Shown: positions 1 through 7,464, numbered from the stretch's first letter. The stretch: DNA of 12,461 bases from DASVXQ01 sp046727955 (GCA_046727955.1 JBKPDO010000386.1:1-12461); one strand, 5' to 3'. A program made the numbers and translations. The notes: generated by a model from the sequence alone, not told the origin.

Positions 1-496
1 GGCGGGAGGCGGCCCGGCGGGCGGCGCGGTTGGAGCCCTCTGGCGCGGCCGCCCCGGCCTGCGCGGCGCTCCGGCCCCTCCCGAAGCGCCGGCGGCGCTC
101 GCCGCCGTCCTCCGCACTCTCCGGCCGCTCCACGGGCTCGCCCTGTTCCACCAGCTCGATCAGCGCCATCGGGGCGGAGTCACCAGGACGAGGGCCCAGC
201 TTGAGGATGCGGGTGTAGCCGCCCGGCCGGTCGGCGAAGCGTGGCGCGATCTCGGCGAACAGCTTGTGGACCACGGCCTTGTCGCGCACCACCGTGAGGA
301 CGTGGCGGCGGCTGGCGAGGTCGCCGCGCTTGGCGAAGGTGATCAGGCGCTCGGCCTGCGGGCGCAGGCGCTTGGCCTTGGCCTCGGTGGTGCGGATGCG
401 CCCCTCGCTGAACAGCGAGCGGGCCAGGTTGGCGATGATCGTCCGCTCGTGGCTCGGCGACCCGCCCAGGCGAGGCCCCTTCGTCGGGGTAGGCAT
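1..496 (-). CDS. rplQ: 50S ribosomal protein L17 (3' end cut by window edge)
   Basis: L17 is a large-subunit protein near the peptide exit tunnel and the last gene of the alpha operon. The ATG at 496-494 opens MPTPTKGPRLGGSPSHE, the typical actinobacterial start, and the frame stays open for 165 codons to the window edge. The conserved L17 fold covers roughly residues 1-120 and includes TEAKAKRLRPQAERLITFAKRG and FADRPGGYTRILKLGPRPGD-type motifs. After it comes a low-complexity tail rich in Glu, Arg, Gly and Ala, as in many Actinomycetota whose L17 is much longer than the E. coli protein. AAGGAG lies 11 nt before the ATG. The 186-bp gap to rpoA carries a palindromic repeat. The stop codon is outside the window, so the final length is unknown. 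Confidence 0.96.
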   Translation of the reverse strand, partial: MPTPTKGPRLGGSPSHERTIIANLARSLFSEGRIRTTEAKAKRLRPQAERLITFAKRGDLASRRHVLTVVRDKAVVHKLFAEIAPRFADRPGGYTRILKLGPRPGDSAPMALIELVEQGEPVERPESAEDGGERRRRFGRGRSAAQAGAAAPEGSNRAARRAASR

Positions 497-566
497 TTTC
501 GAACTGTCTCCTTTCCGGCTCCTACCGCATGTCCGCCGCGACAGCAGGCCGCACCGTGGTCCTCGT

Positions 567-661
567 TCCATGTGGGGGGAGCGAGCTCCCCCCGATCCAC
601 CGGGGCACCCCCTTGGGGTTCCCCGGACCCCTCCGGCGACCCCCCAAGAGCGCTTGTGCCA
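567..661 (+). repeat. Composite palindromic repeat copy R1 (rpoA-rplQ gap)
   Basis: Four-copy repeat family, read here in the plus direction, antisense to the genes. It starts TTCCATGT, then a core with 9-bp arms GGGGGGAGC (574-582) and GCTCCCCCC (585-593). A second palindromic module at 600-626 follows: CCGGGG/CCCCGG outer arms and ACCCC/GGGGT inner arms, with one C-T mismatch between them and a 3-nt loop. The conserved tail CCAAGAGCGCTTGTGCCA ends at 661. Residues 597-636 differ from copy R3 at only one base. No T-run follows the hairpin in the direction of transcription, so it does not look like an intrinsic terminator. Confidence 0.85.
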
Positions 662-682
662 GCTCGTTGGGGAACCGCGTCC

Positions 683-1615
683 TCACTCTTCCCTCAGCGA
701 CAGGCCGAGCTCGTGCAGCTTCTCGCGCACCTCGTCGATGGACTTGGCGCCGAAGTTGCGGATGTCGAGCAGGTCGGCCTCGGACTTGGTCACCAGCTCG
801 CCCACGGTGGTGATGCCCTCGCGCTTCAGGCAGTTGTAGGAGCGCACCGAGAGGTCGAGCTCCTCGATCGGGGTGTCGAGGTTGGCCCCGAGCGGACCCT
901 GCTGCTCGGCCGGGCCGAGCTGCAGGCCCTCGCCGCCGCCGGTGAGGTCGGCGAACAGGCTCACCAGCTCGCGCAGGGTGCCGCCGGCGGACGCCAGCGC
1001 GTCCTCCGGGCTCAGCGACCCGTCCGTCTCCACGTCGAGGATCAGCCGGTCGTAGTTGGTCATCTCACCCGAGCGAGTCGCCTCGACCGAGTAGTTGACC
1101 CGGCGGACAGGTGAGAAGATCGAGTCGACCGGGATGCGGCCGATCTCGTCGGAGGCCGATTTGTTGCGCTCGGCCGGACGGTAGCCACGGCCCTTCTCGA
1201 CGCGCAGCTCCATCTCGAGCTTGGCCTTGCCGTTCAGCGTGGCAACGTGCAGCGCGGGATTGATCACGTCGATGTCGGCCGGGGGCACCACGTCGGCCGC
1301 GGTGACCTCGCCCGGACCGGTGGCGCGCAGGAATATCGTGGCCGGCTCGTTGGTCTCCGACCGGAGCCGCAGCTCCTTGACGTTGAGGATGACGTCGGTG
1401 ACGTCCTCCTTGACCCCCGGGATGGTCGAGAACTCGTGCAGGACGCCGTCGATCTTGATCGACGTGACCGCCGCGCCCGGAATGGACGACAGCAGCGTGC
1501 GCCGCAGCGAGTTCCCGAGGGTGTAGCCGAAGCCCGGCTCGAGTGGCTCGATCACGAACCGCGAGCGGTTGTCGGCCAGTGGCTGCGTCTCGATGCGTGG
1601 ACGCGAGATCTCCAT
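683..1615 (-). CDS. rpoA: DNA-directed RNA polymerase subunit alpha
   Basis: Alpha is the scaffold for RNA polymerase assembly; its C-terminal domain contacts UP elements and activators. At 310 residues it is a normal length. The N-terminal domain (about 1-230) shows EPGFGYTLGNSLRRTLLSS and the GVKEDVTDVILNVKEL motif used in dimerisation and beta/beta' contact. A linker rich in Gly and Gln follows. The C-terminal domain (about 245-310) has VRSYNCLKREGI, where Arg258 matches the DNA-contacting Arg265 of E. coli, and then NFGAKSIDEVREKL. The ATG at 1615 is preceded by GGAGGTG. The gene sits between rpsD and rplQ as in other actinobacterial alpha operons, but both flanking gaps (168 and 186 bp) are long and repeat-bearing. 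Confidence 0.99.
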   Translation of the reverse strand: MEISRPRIETQPLADNRSRFVIEPLEPGFGYTLGNSLRRTLLSSIPGAAVTSIKIDGVLHEFSTIPGVKEDVTDVILNVKELRLRSETNEPATIFLRATGPGEVTAADVVPPADIDVINPALHVATLNGKAKLEMELRVEKGRGYRPAERNKSASDEIGRIPVDSIFSPVRRVNYSVEATRSGEMTNYDRLILDVETDGSLSPEDALASAGGTLRELVSLFADLTGGGEGLQLGPAEQQGPLGANLDTPIEELDLSVRSYNCLKREGITTVGELVTKSEADLLDIRNFGAKSIDEVREKLHELGLSLREE

Positions 1616-1696
1616 GTTCGTTCTTCACCTCCGGCTCCCCGGCCCGCTATATGACTCGGGGAGACCATCTTTTCTTCTGCTTCCTTACCGTAACTA

Positions 1697-1751
1697 TGGC
1701 ACAGGCGCTCTTGGGGGGCCGTGGGGGGAGCGAGCTCCCCCCACATGGATC
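1697..1751 (-). repeat. Palindromic repeat copy R2, short form (rpsD-rpoA gap)
   Basis: Read on the minus strand this copy runs ATCCATGT, palindromic core, then directly to the tail CCAAGAGCGCCTGTGCCA; the second palindromic module of R1 and R3 is absent. The core has 11-bp arms GTGGGGGGAGC (1721-1731) and GCTCCCCCCAC (1734-1744) around a 2-nt centre. Bases 1711-1751 are identical to 9817-9857 (copy R4) over all 41 positions. It lies in the 168-bp gap between rpsD and rpoA, in the same sense as transcription. No T-run follows. Confidence 0.88.
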
Positions 1752-1783
1752 AAATGCTTGCCGCGAGCATCCCGTCCCTGTGG

Positions 1784-2410
1784 TCATCGAGAGTAGAGCT
1801 CGATTATCAGTTGCTCCTGGACGCCGACCTCGATCTGGTCGCGGGCCGGGAGGCTCAGGACGGTGGCCTTCGCCTCGCCCGCGTTCCAGTCGAGCCACTG
1901 CGGGATCGGCCGGCCGGTCTGGAGCTGGATCGACTCGTGGACGTGCAGGTTGCCCCGCATGTCCTCCTTCACCTGGACGACGTCGCCCGGCTTGACCGAG
2001 AAGGAGGGGATGTCAACGATCCGGCCGTTCACCGTCACGTGGCGGTGGCGCACCAGCTGGCGAGCCGCGTCGCGCGAACGCCCGAAGCCGGCCCGGTACA
2101 CCACGCTGTCCAGGCGGGTCTCCAGCAGCTGGAGGAGGGCCTCGCCGGTGACGCCCTTGCGCCGCGCGGCCTCCTCGTAGTAGCGGTGGAACTGCTTCTC
2201 GAGCACCCCGTAGATGCGCCGCGCCTTCTGCTTCTCGCGGAGCTGGAGGAGGTACTCGGATTCCTTGGGACGCCCGCGGCCGTGCTCACCGGGCGGGTAT
2301 GGGCGCCGCTCCACCGGGCACTTGGGGCTCTCGCACTTGGAGCCCTTGAGGAAGAGCTTGGTCTTCTCCCTCCGGCAGAGCTTGCAGTCAGGTCCTGTGT
2401 AACGTGCCAA
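1784..2410 (-). CDS. rpsD: 30S ribosomal protein S4 (zinc-binding form)
   Basis: S4 nucleates assembly of the 16S rRNA 5' domain and in many bacteria represses its own operon. The product is 208 residues if it begins at the TTG at 2410, giving LARYTGPDCK, which aligns with the family start MARYTG; a longer frame reaching 2521 translates the upstream repeat and is not credible. AGGGGAG lies upstream of the TTG. Cysteines 9, 12, 26 and 31 form the zinc site known from Thermus S4. RPYPPGEHGRGR and LRLRE-like LLQLREKQKARRIYG follow, then the S4 RNA-binding domain around residues 100-160 (LETRLDSVVYRAGF, VRHRHVTVNGR). The stop is TGA or TAA-class at 1784. A 230-bp gap containing repeat R3 separates it from rpsK. 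Confidence 0.97.
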   Translation of the reverse strand: MARYTGPDCKLCRREKTKLFLKGSKCESPKCPVERRPYPPGEHGRGRPKESEYLLQLREKQKARRIYGVLEKQFHRYYEEAARRKGVTGEALLQLLETRLDSVVYRAGFGRSRDAARQLVRHRHVTVNGRIVDIPSFSVKPGDVVQVKEDMRGNLHVHESIQLQTGRPIPQWLDWNAGEAKATVLSLPARDQIEVGVQEQLIIELYSR

Positions 2411-2471
2411 TTCGGGTTGTTCTCTCCCCTCTGATCGGGTGCTGGCCGCGCTTCGCGTGCTGGGCAGATCT

Positions 2472-2609
2472 ATCCATGTCGGGGGAGCTCGCTCCCCCCG
2501 TCCCACCGGGTCCCGACCCACCGGGGCACCCCCTCGGGGTTCCCCGGACCCCTCCGGTCCTTGGGGTTCCCCGGACCCCTCCGGCGGCCCCCAAGAGCGC
2601 CTGTGCCAT
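2472..2609 (+). repeat. Composite palindromic repeat copy R3, longest (rpsK-rpsD gap)
   Basis: Plus-direction copy, antisense to the genes. It reads ATCCATGT, then a core with 8-bp arms GGGGGAGC (2481-2488) and GCTCCCCC (2491-2498). One outer G has changed to C compared with the other copies, which shortens the stem. The second palindromic module at 2521-2547 has the same nested CCGGGG/CCCCGG and ACCCC/GGGGT arms as R1. A 22-bp unit beginning GGGGTTCCCCGG occurs twice in tandem at 2536-2557 and 2563-2584, a 27-bp period. The element ends in CCAAGAGCGCCTGTGCCA at 2608. It fills more than half of the 230-bp gap, the longest in the window. Confidence 0.86.
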
Positions 2610-2640
2610 GGGCATTGCGTGCGGGCCGGTCACCTGTCGG

Positions 2641-3039
2641 TCACACCCGGCGGCGCTTGGGGGGACGGCAGCCGTTGTGTGGGACAGGGGTGACGTCCTG
2701 GATGCCCTGGATCTCGAGGCCGGTGGCCTGCAGCGACCGGATGGCGGTCTCGCGGCCCGACCCTGGCCCTTTGACGAAGACGTCGACCTTGCGGACACCA
2801 TTCTCCTGGGCCCGCCGGGCGGCCTGCTCGGCGGCGAGCTGCGCCGCGAACGGAGTCGACTTGCGCGAGCCCTTGAAGCCCACGTTGCCGGCGGACGCCC
2901 ACGCGATCGTGTTGCCCTGCGGGTCGCTGATGGTCACGATCGTGTTGTTGAAGCTCGACTTGATGTGAGCGTGGGCGTGCGCGATGTTCTTCTTCTCGCG
3001 CCGCCGCGGCTTCTTCGCTCCGCCCTTCTTCGGTGGCAA
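2641..3039 (-). CDS. rpsK: 30S ribosomal protein S11
   Basis: S11 sits on the platform of the small subunit near the E site. The 132-residue product has a basic N-terminus (PPKKGGAKKPRRREKKN), the core AHAHIKSSFNNTIVTISD, and the diagnostic C-terminal signature VTPVPHNGCRPPKRRRV. The start is TTG at 3039; no ATG lies nearby in frame, the protein length fits the family, and GGAGACTGGAGAG stands directly upstream. It follows rpsM after 80 bp and precedes rpsD after 230 bp, the usual alpha-operon order but with unusually long gaps. Confidence 0.98.
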   Translation of the reverse strand: MPPKKGGAKKPRRREKKNIAHAHAHIKSSFNNTIVTISDPQGNTIAWASAGNVGFKGSRKSTPFAAQLAAEQAARRAQENGVRKVDVFVKGPGSGRETAIRSLQATGLEIQGIQDVTPVPHNGCRPPKRRRV

Positions 3040-3084
3040 CTCTCCAGTCTCCTTCGCCTCGGGTCCCCGGTTCCCATCGGGTCT

Positions 3085-3113
3085 TGGGGGGCTCGCGTGG
3101 GGCTTGCCCCCCG
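3085..3113 (-). other. GC-rich hairpin in rpsM-rpsK gap
   Basis: GGGGGGC at 3086-3092 pairs with GCCCCCC at 3106-3112, a 7-bp stem with a 13-nt loop, extended by a T-G wobble. It lies in the 80-bp spacer just after the rpsM stop. No T-run follows it in the direction of transcription. The arms resemble the G6/C6 arms of the R1-R4 family, but the ATCCATGT flank and the tail are missing, so I do not count it as a family copy. Confidence 0.6.
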
Positions 3114-3119
3114 CAGTTG

Positions 3120-3500
3120 CTACTTCTTGGTTGCCTTCTTCTTGCCGGCAACGGTCTTCTTCGGGCCCTTCCGGGTGCGCGCATTGGTATGGGTGCGCTG
3201 GCCCCGGACCGGGAGCCCACGACGATGGCGGATCCCCTGGTAGGAGCCGATCTCGATCTTGCGCTTGATGTCCTGCGCCACCTCGCGGCGCAGGTCGCCT
3301 TCGATCCTGAAGTGGGAGTCGATCCAGTCGCGCAGCCGCGCGACCTCGTCATCAGACAGGTCCCGGACGCGCGTATCAGGGTTGATGCGGGTGCCCTTGA
3401 GGGAGTCCAGCGAGCGGGAGTGGCCGATGCCAAAGATGTAGGTGAGAGCGATCTCCACCCGCTTGTCGCGAGGAAGGTCGACGCCGGCGATGCGTGCCAT
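3120..3500 (-). CDS. rpsM: 30S ribosomal protein S13
   Basis: S13 is in the head of the small subunit and takes part in the bridges to the large subunit and P-site tRNA contacts. The 126-residue product starts MARIAGVDLPRDKRVEIALT from the ATG at 3500, with GGAGG upstream. YIFGIG and INPDTRV follow in the N-terminal helical part, and the family signature GIRHRRGLPVRGQRTHTNAR is near residues 88-107. The tail is Lys-rich (TRKGPKKTVAGKKKATKK), as usual for S13 contacting RNA. It begins 26 bp after rpmJ. Confidence 0.99.
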   Translation of the reverse strand: MARIAGVDLPRDKRVEIALTYIFGIGHSRSLDSLKGTRINPDTRVRDLSDDEVARLRDWIDSHFRIEGDLRREVAQDIKRKIEIGSYQGIRHRRGLPVRGQRTHTNARTRKGPKKTVAGKKKATKK

Positions 3501-3526
3501 ACCTTGCTACCTCCGGGCGGCGGCCA

Positions 3527-3640
3527 TCAGCCCTGCCGCTGCTTGTGACGGGGATTGGAGCAGATCACCATGACGACGCCGTGACGCCGGATGGTCTTGC
3601 ACTTCTCACAGATCCTCTTGACCGACGGCTTAACTTTCAT
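3527..3640 (-). CDS. rpmJ: 50S ribosomal protein L36 (zinc-binding form)
   Basis: A 37-residue protein that is easy to miss. It begins MKVKPSVKRICEKCKTIRRH at the ATG at 3640 and ends in NPRHKQRQG with TGA at 3527. Cys11, Cys14, Cys27 and His32 form the CCCH zinc-ribbon of the zinc-containing L36 paralogue. L36 binds 23S rRNA and helps organise its late folding. Only 9 bp separate it from infA, with GGAAGA as ribosome binding site, and 26 bp separate it from rpsM. The infA-rpmJ-rpsM order is standard in Actinomycetota and Bacillota. Confidence 0.98.
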   Translation of the reverse strand: MKVKPSVKRICEKCKTIRRHGVVMVICSNPRHKQRQG

Positions 3641-3649
3641 CCTGTCTTC

Positions 3650-3871
3650 CTACTTGTAACGGTACGTTATCCGGCCCCGGTTGAGGTCATAGGGAGAGAG
3701 CTCGACGACGACGCGGTCGCCTGGGAGGATGCGGATGTAGTTCATGCGCATCTTCCCTGAGATGTGCGCGAGGACCTTGTGGCCATTGGTCAGCTCCACC
3801 CGGAACATCGCGTTCGGGAGGGGCTCGACGACGGTCCCCTCTACCTCTATTGCGCCATCCTTCTTCGGCAA
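3650..3871 (-). CDS. infA: Translation initiation factor IF-1
   Basis: IF-1 binds the 30S A site during initiation. The 73-residue product is a single OB-fold (S1-like) domain containing VEGTVVEPLPNAMFRVEL, GHKVLAHISGKMRMNYIRIL and the ending DLNRGRITYRYK. The start is a TTG at 3871 that yields MPKKDGAIEVEG, the normal family N-terminus; the nearby ATG at 3856 is out of frame. Upstream is AAGGTGAAGGGAAGAGC. A 175-bp gap separates it from map, which contains a possible promoter, so infA and the genes after it may be made partly from their own transcript. Confidence 0.98.
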   Translation of the reverse strand: MPKKDGAIEVEGTVVEPLPNAMFRVELTNGHKVLAHISGKMRMNYIRILPGDRVVVELSPYDLNRGRITYRYK

Positions 3872-3971
3872 GCTCTTCCCTTCACCTTGTCACGGCGAGC
3901 ACGGCGACGCGTCAGCGTACGCGGGTTGCTCGATGGAACGAAAATCGCGTCGCGAGGACTCCACAACGCGG

Positions 3972-3994
3972 AGCCCCAGGCGGAAACCGGGGCT
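3972..3994 (-). other. Small hairpin in map-infA gap
   Basis: AGCCCC (3972-3977) pairs with GGGGCT (3989-3994), with GG/CC continuing inside after one mismatch, and a short A-rich loop. In the transcript it would lie about 100 nt before the infA start, just downstream of the possible promoter. No T-run follows, so a terminator role is unlikely. A 5'-leader structure is possible but unproven. Confidence 0.35.
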
Positions 3995-4002
3995 AGACAA
4001 AT

Positions 4003-4032
4003 AAGATACCAAGGTCAGGGGCCATGGAGCAA
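4003..4032 (-). promoter_or_regulatory. Possible promoter upstream of infA
   Basis: On the minus strand TTGCTC (4032-4027) is followed after 18 bp by TATCTT (4008-4003). This fits the loose TTGnnn/TAnnnT pattern of actinobacterial housekeeping promoters, but the -35 matches only three of six positions. It lies in a locally AT-rich patch of a 175-bp gap within an otherwise GC-rich operon, the place where many actinobacteria start an infA transcript. This is an inference from composition and position. Confidence 0.3.
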
Positions 4033-4046
4033 ACATGCAGCCCCTC

Positions 4047-4835
4047 CTATCCCGCGCGAGCACCGAGCCATTCCTCTTGACTCGCGCCGTCGAGCAGCGT
4101 GAGGACCTCGGGCCCCGCCACGGTGATGGCCACGGTGTGCTCGAAATGGGCGGAGCGCGAGCCGTCGCTGGTCACGACCGTCCAGCCGTCGTCAAGTACC
4201 TCGGTCTCGGCATCGCCCTCGTTGAGCATCGGCTCGATGGCCAGCGCCAAGCCGACGTCCAGGCGGATACCGCGGCCGGGCCGGCCGTAGTTCGGCACCT
4301 GCGGCTCTTCGTGCATGGCGGTGCCGATGCCGTGGCCGACGTACTCGCGGACTACGCCGTAGCCCCCGATAGCGGCCACCCGCTCTACCGCGTGACCGAT
4401 GTCGGAGAGCCGGTTGCCCGCGCGCACCTGGGCGATCCCGGCCCACATCGCCCGCTCGGTGGTGGCGATCAGCCGCATGGCCGCCTCGTCGACCTCGCCG
4501 ACCGGGACGGTCACGGCGGCGTCGCCGTGATACCCCTCGACGATCGCGCCGCAGTCGATCGACAGGATGTCTCCCTCCCGCAGCACCCGGCCGCTGGGGA
4601 TGCCGTGCACCACCACGTCGTTGGGCGATAGGCAGAGCGTGGCCGGGAAGCCGTGGTAGCCGAGGAACGACGGCACCGCTCCGGCCGCCCGGATGGTCCG
4701 CTCGGCGAGCCGGTCCAGGTCGAGCAGGGACACGCCCGGCTGGGCCGCCTGGGACACCACCGTCAGGCAGTGGCCCACCAAGCGCCCGGCCTTGCGCATC
4801 CGGTCGATCTCCTGCGCGGACTTTCGGATGATCAT
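4047..4835 (-). CDS. map: Methionine aminopeptidase, type I
   Basis: Removes the initiator methionine from nascent proteins at the ribosome exit, using two divalent metal ions. At 262 residues it is a plain type Ia enzyme without the N-terminal SH3-binding extension seen in some actinobacterial paralogues. All expected active-site residues are present: His77 (VVHGIPSG), metal ligands Asp94 (LSIDCGA) and Asp105 (GYHGDAAVT), His168 (YVGHGIG), His175, Glu201 (AIEPML) and Glu232 (AHFEHTV). The ATG at 4835 overlaps the adk stop by 4 nt (ATGA), which implies translational coupling. It ends with TAG at 4047. Confidence 0.98.
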   Translation of the reverse strand: MIIRKSAQEIDRMRKAGRLVGHCLTVVSQAAQPGVSLLDLDRLAERTIRAAGAVPSFLGYHGFPATLCLSPNDVVVHGIPSGRVLREGDILSIDCGAIVEGYHGDAAVTVPVGEVDEAAMRLIATTERAMWAGIAQVRAGNRLSDIGHAVERVAAIGGYGVVREYVGHGIGTAMHEEPQVPNYGRPGRGIRLDVGLALAIEPMLNEGDAETEVLDDGWTVVTSDGSRSAHFEHTVAITVAGPEVLTLLDGASQEEWLGARAG

Positions 4836-5419
4836 CCGGCCTGCCGCTCCAATTGCTCCAACCCTTCCAATATCCTGCTGGTCACCTCGTCCATTCGGCC
4901 GATCGCGTCCACCGGCAGGAGCAGGCGGCGCCGCTGGTAGTAGTCGACCAGCGGGCGGGTCTTGATGGCGAAGACCTCGAGCCGGTGACGGATCGTCTGC
5001 TCGGTGTCATCGGCGCGGTGCAGGGCGGCCGAGCGACCGGCCAGGCGCTGGAACAGCTCGTCCTCGCTGATCTCGAAGAATAGCGCCGCATCCAGCGGGA
5101 CGCCGGCGGCGTCCAGCTTGGCGTCGAGCGCCTCGGCCTGCGCGACGGTCCGCGGGAAGCCGTCGAGCACGAAGCCGCCGCCATCCCACTCAGGCTGGGC
5201 GGCCAGGCGCTCCATCACCATGTTGATGACGACCTCGTCGGGAACGAGGTCGCCCCGGTCGAGGTACTCCTGCGCCAGCCGGCCGAGCGGCGTGCCCTCG
5301 GCGACGTGCGAGCGGAAGACCTCGCCGGTCGCGATCACCGGGCAGTTGAAATGCTCGCTGAGCCAGACCGCCTGGGTGCCCTTGCCTGCACCTGGCGGCC
5401 CGAGCAGGACCAGTCTCAT
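4832..5419 (-). CDS. adk: Adenylate kinase
   Basis: Catalyses ATP + AMP to 2 ADP in the cytoplasm and sets the adenylate pool. The 195-residue product starts MRLVLLGPPGAGKGTQ; the P-loop spans residues 7-15 with Lys13. ATGEVFR (30-36) and DGFPRT (86-91) form the AMP site, and RADDTEQTIRHRL lies in the LID/helix region. The LID is the short form without zinc cysteines, as in other Actinomycetota. The start at 5419 puts the P-loop at its usual place. A longer frame from 5488 adds 23 residues translated from a GC hairpin and is rejected. The ribosome binding site is weak (GGTAGG). The stop overlaps the map start. Confidence 0.97.
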   Translation of the reverse strand: MRLVLLGPPGAGKGTQAVWLSEHFNCPVIATGEVFRSHVAEGTPLGRLAQEYLDRGDLVPDEVVINMVMERLAAQPEWDGGGFVLDGFPRTVAQAEALDAKLDAAGVPLDAALFFEISEDELFQRLAGRSAALHRADDTEQTIRHRLEVFAIKTRPLVDYYQRRRLLLPVDAIGRMDEVTSRILEGLEQLERQAG

Positions 5420-5444
5420 CACGCCTACCGCACCCTCGGGGGGT

Positions 5445-5515
5445 CCGGGGGGCTCGCTGGCGAGGCCAGAGGCTGGGCACCAGGCCACGAAGCAGAGCCG
5501 AGCGTAGCCCCCCGG
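5445..5515 (-). other. Long stem-loop in secY-adk gap
   Basis: CCGGGGGGCT (5445-5454) pairs perfectly with AGCCCCCCGG (5506-5515). The stem continues inward with CGCT/AGCG after a single bulged T, giving 14 pairs around a loop of roughly 40 nt. It occupies most of the 124-bp spacer between the secY stop and the adk start. No T-run follows. It shares G6/C6 arms with the R1-R4 repeats but not their flanks, so it may belong to a second repeat family. Confidence 0.65.
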
Positions 5516-5543
5516 GTGGATCCAGGGTCCGGGTCGGGGGCGG

Positions 5544-6830
<1,287 letters not shown>

Positions 6831-6844
6831 CCCGACCCGACCTC

Positions 6845-7282
6845 CTAGACGACCTCGACGGTACCGCCCGCGGCGGTGATCTTCTCTGCCGCGGTGGCCG
6901 AGAAGGCGTGCGCTCGGATCTGCGTGGGGGCGGACAGCTCACCGTCCCCGAGGACCTTCACCGGGGTGTTCTTGCGGGCCAGCCCCGCCTGCACCAGCGC
7001 GTCCGGGTCGACGCTGCCGCCCTGCGGGAACGCGGCCGCCAGCCGGTCGAGGTTGACCACCGACCAGTGGACCTTGTTGGGCCGGATGAACCCGCGCAGC
7101 TTGGGCACGCGGCGCTGCAGCGGCATCTGCCCACCCTCGAAGCCGACGCGCATGTTCTGCCTGGCCCTGGAGCCCTTGGTGCCCCGGCCGGCGGTCTTGC
7201 CCTTGCCCGAGGCGCCGCCGCGGCCCTTGCGGACGCGCTCAGACGTCGCGCCTGGCGCGGGACGTAGGTGGTGCAGCTTCAC
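6845..7282 (-). CDS. rplO: 50S ribosomal protein L15
   Basis: L15 is a late-assembly protein whose extended N-terminal arm threads into 23S rRNA. The 145-residue product starts VKLHHLRPAPGATSERVRKG from a GTG at 7282 that overlaps the rpmD TGA by 4 nt (GTGA). Then comes the glycine/basic arm GRGGASGKGKTAGRGTKG, GFEGGQMPLQRRVPKLRGF, and a C-terminal globular part ending ITAAGGTVEVV. Longer upstream starts would run back through rpmD and are rejected. secY follows after 14 bp. Confidence 0.97.
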   Translation of the reverse strand: MKLHHLRPAPGATSERVRKGRGGASGKGKTAGRGTKGSRARQNMRVGFEGGQMPLQRRVPKLRGFIRPNKVHWSVVNLDRLAAAFPQGGSVDPDALVQAGLARKNTPVKVLGDGELSAPTQIRAHAFSATAAEKITAAGGTVEVV

Positions 7283-7464
7283 TCGGGTACCTCCTCCACC
7301 TTCACTAGGTGGGAGACCTTGAACAACATGCCGCGGATCTCGGGACGGTCCTCGTGGACCACGACGTCGTGCATCCGCTTCAGGCCCAGCGATCTGATAG
7401 TGGCACGTTGCGGCCTGGGACGCCCGATCACCGAGCGGACCTGGGTGATCCGAAGGCGGCTCAT
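7279..7464 (-). CDS. rpmD: 50S ribosomal protein L30
   Basis: A 61-residue single-domain L30, matching the usual bacterial length. It contains LRITQVRSVIGRPRPQRATI, SLGLKRMHD and the ending KVSHLVKVEEVPE, all typical. It is coupled on both sides: its ATG at 7464 overlaps the rpsE stop (ATGA) and its TGA overlaps the rplO GTG start. This tight rpsE-rpmD-rplO block is the most compact part of the window. Confidence 0.98.
   Translation of the reverse strand: MSRLRITQVRSVIGRPRPQRATIRSLGLKRMHDVVVHEDRPEIRGMLFKVSHLVKVEEVPE

Noticed and set aside
1616..1700. Promoter for rpoA in the rpsD-rpoA gap
   Set aside because: CATATAG near 1650 resembles a -10 box but no acceptable -35 box lies at the proper spacing.
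2411..2521. Upstream extension of rpsD to 2521
   Set aside because: The added residues translate the palindromic repeat (GERAPPTW-type peptide) and have no place in the S4 family, whose N-terminus matches the TTG at 2410.
567..2609. CRISPR array
   Set aside because: The repeats are few, differ in length and orientation, lie in separate gene spacers, and have no regular unique spacers or nearby cas genes.
5420..5488. 23-residue N-terminal extension of adk
   Set aside because: It would be translated from the spacer hairpin. The P-loop is at the correct distance from the ATG at 5419.
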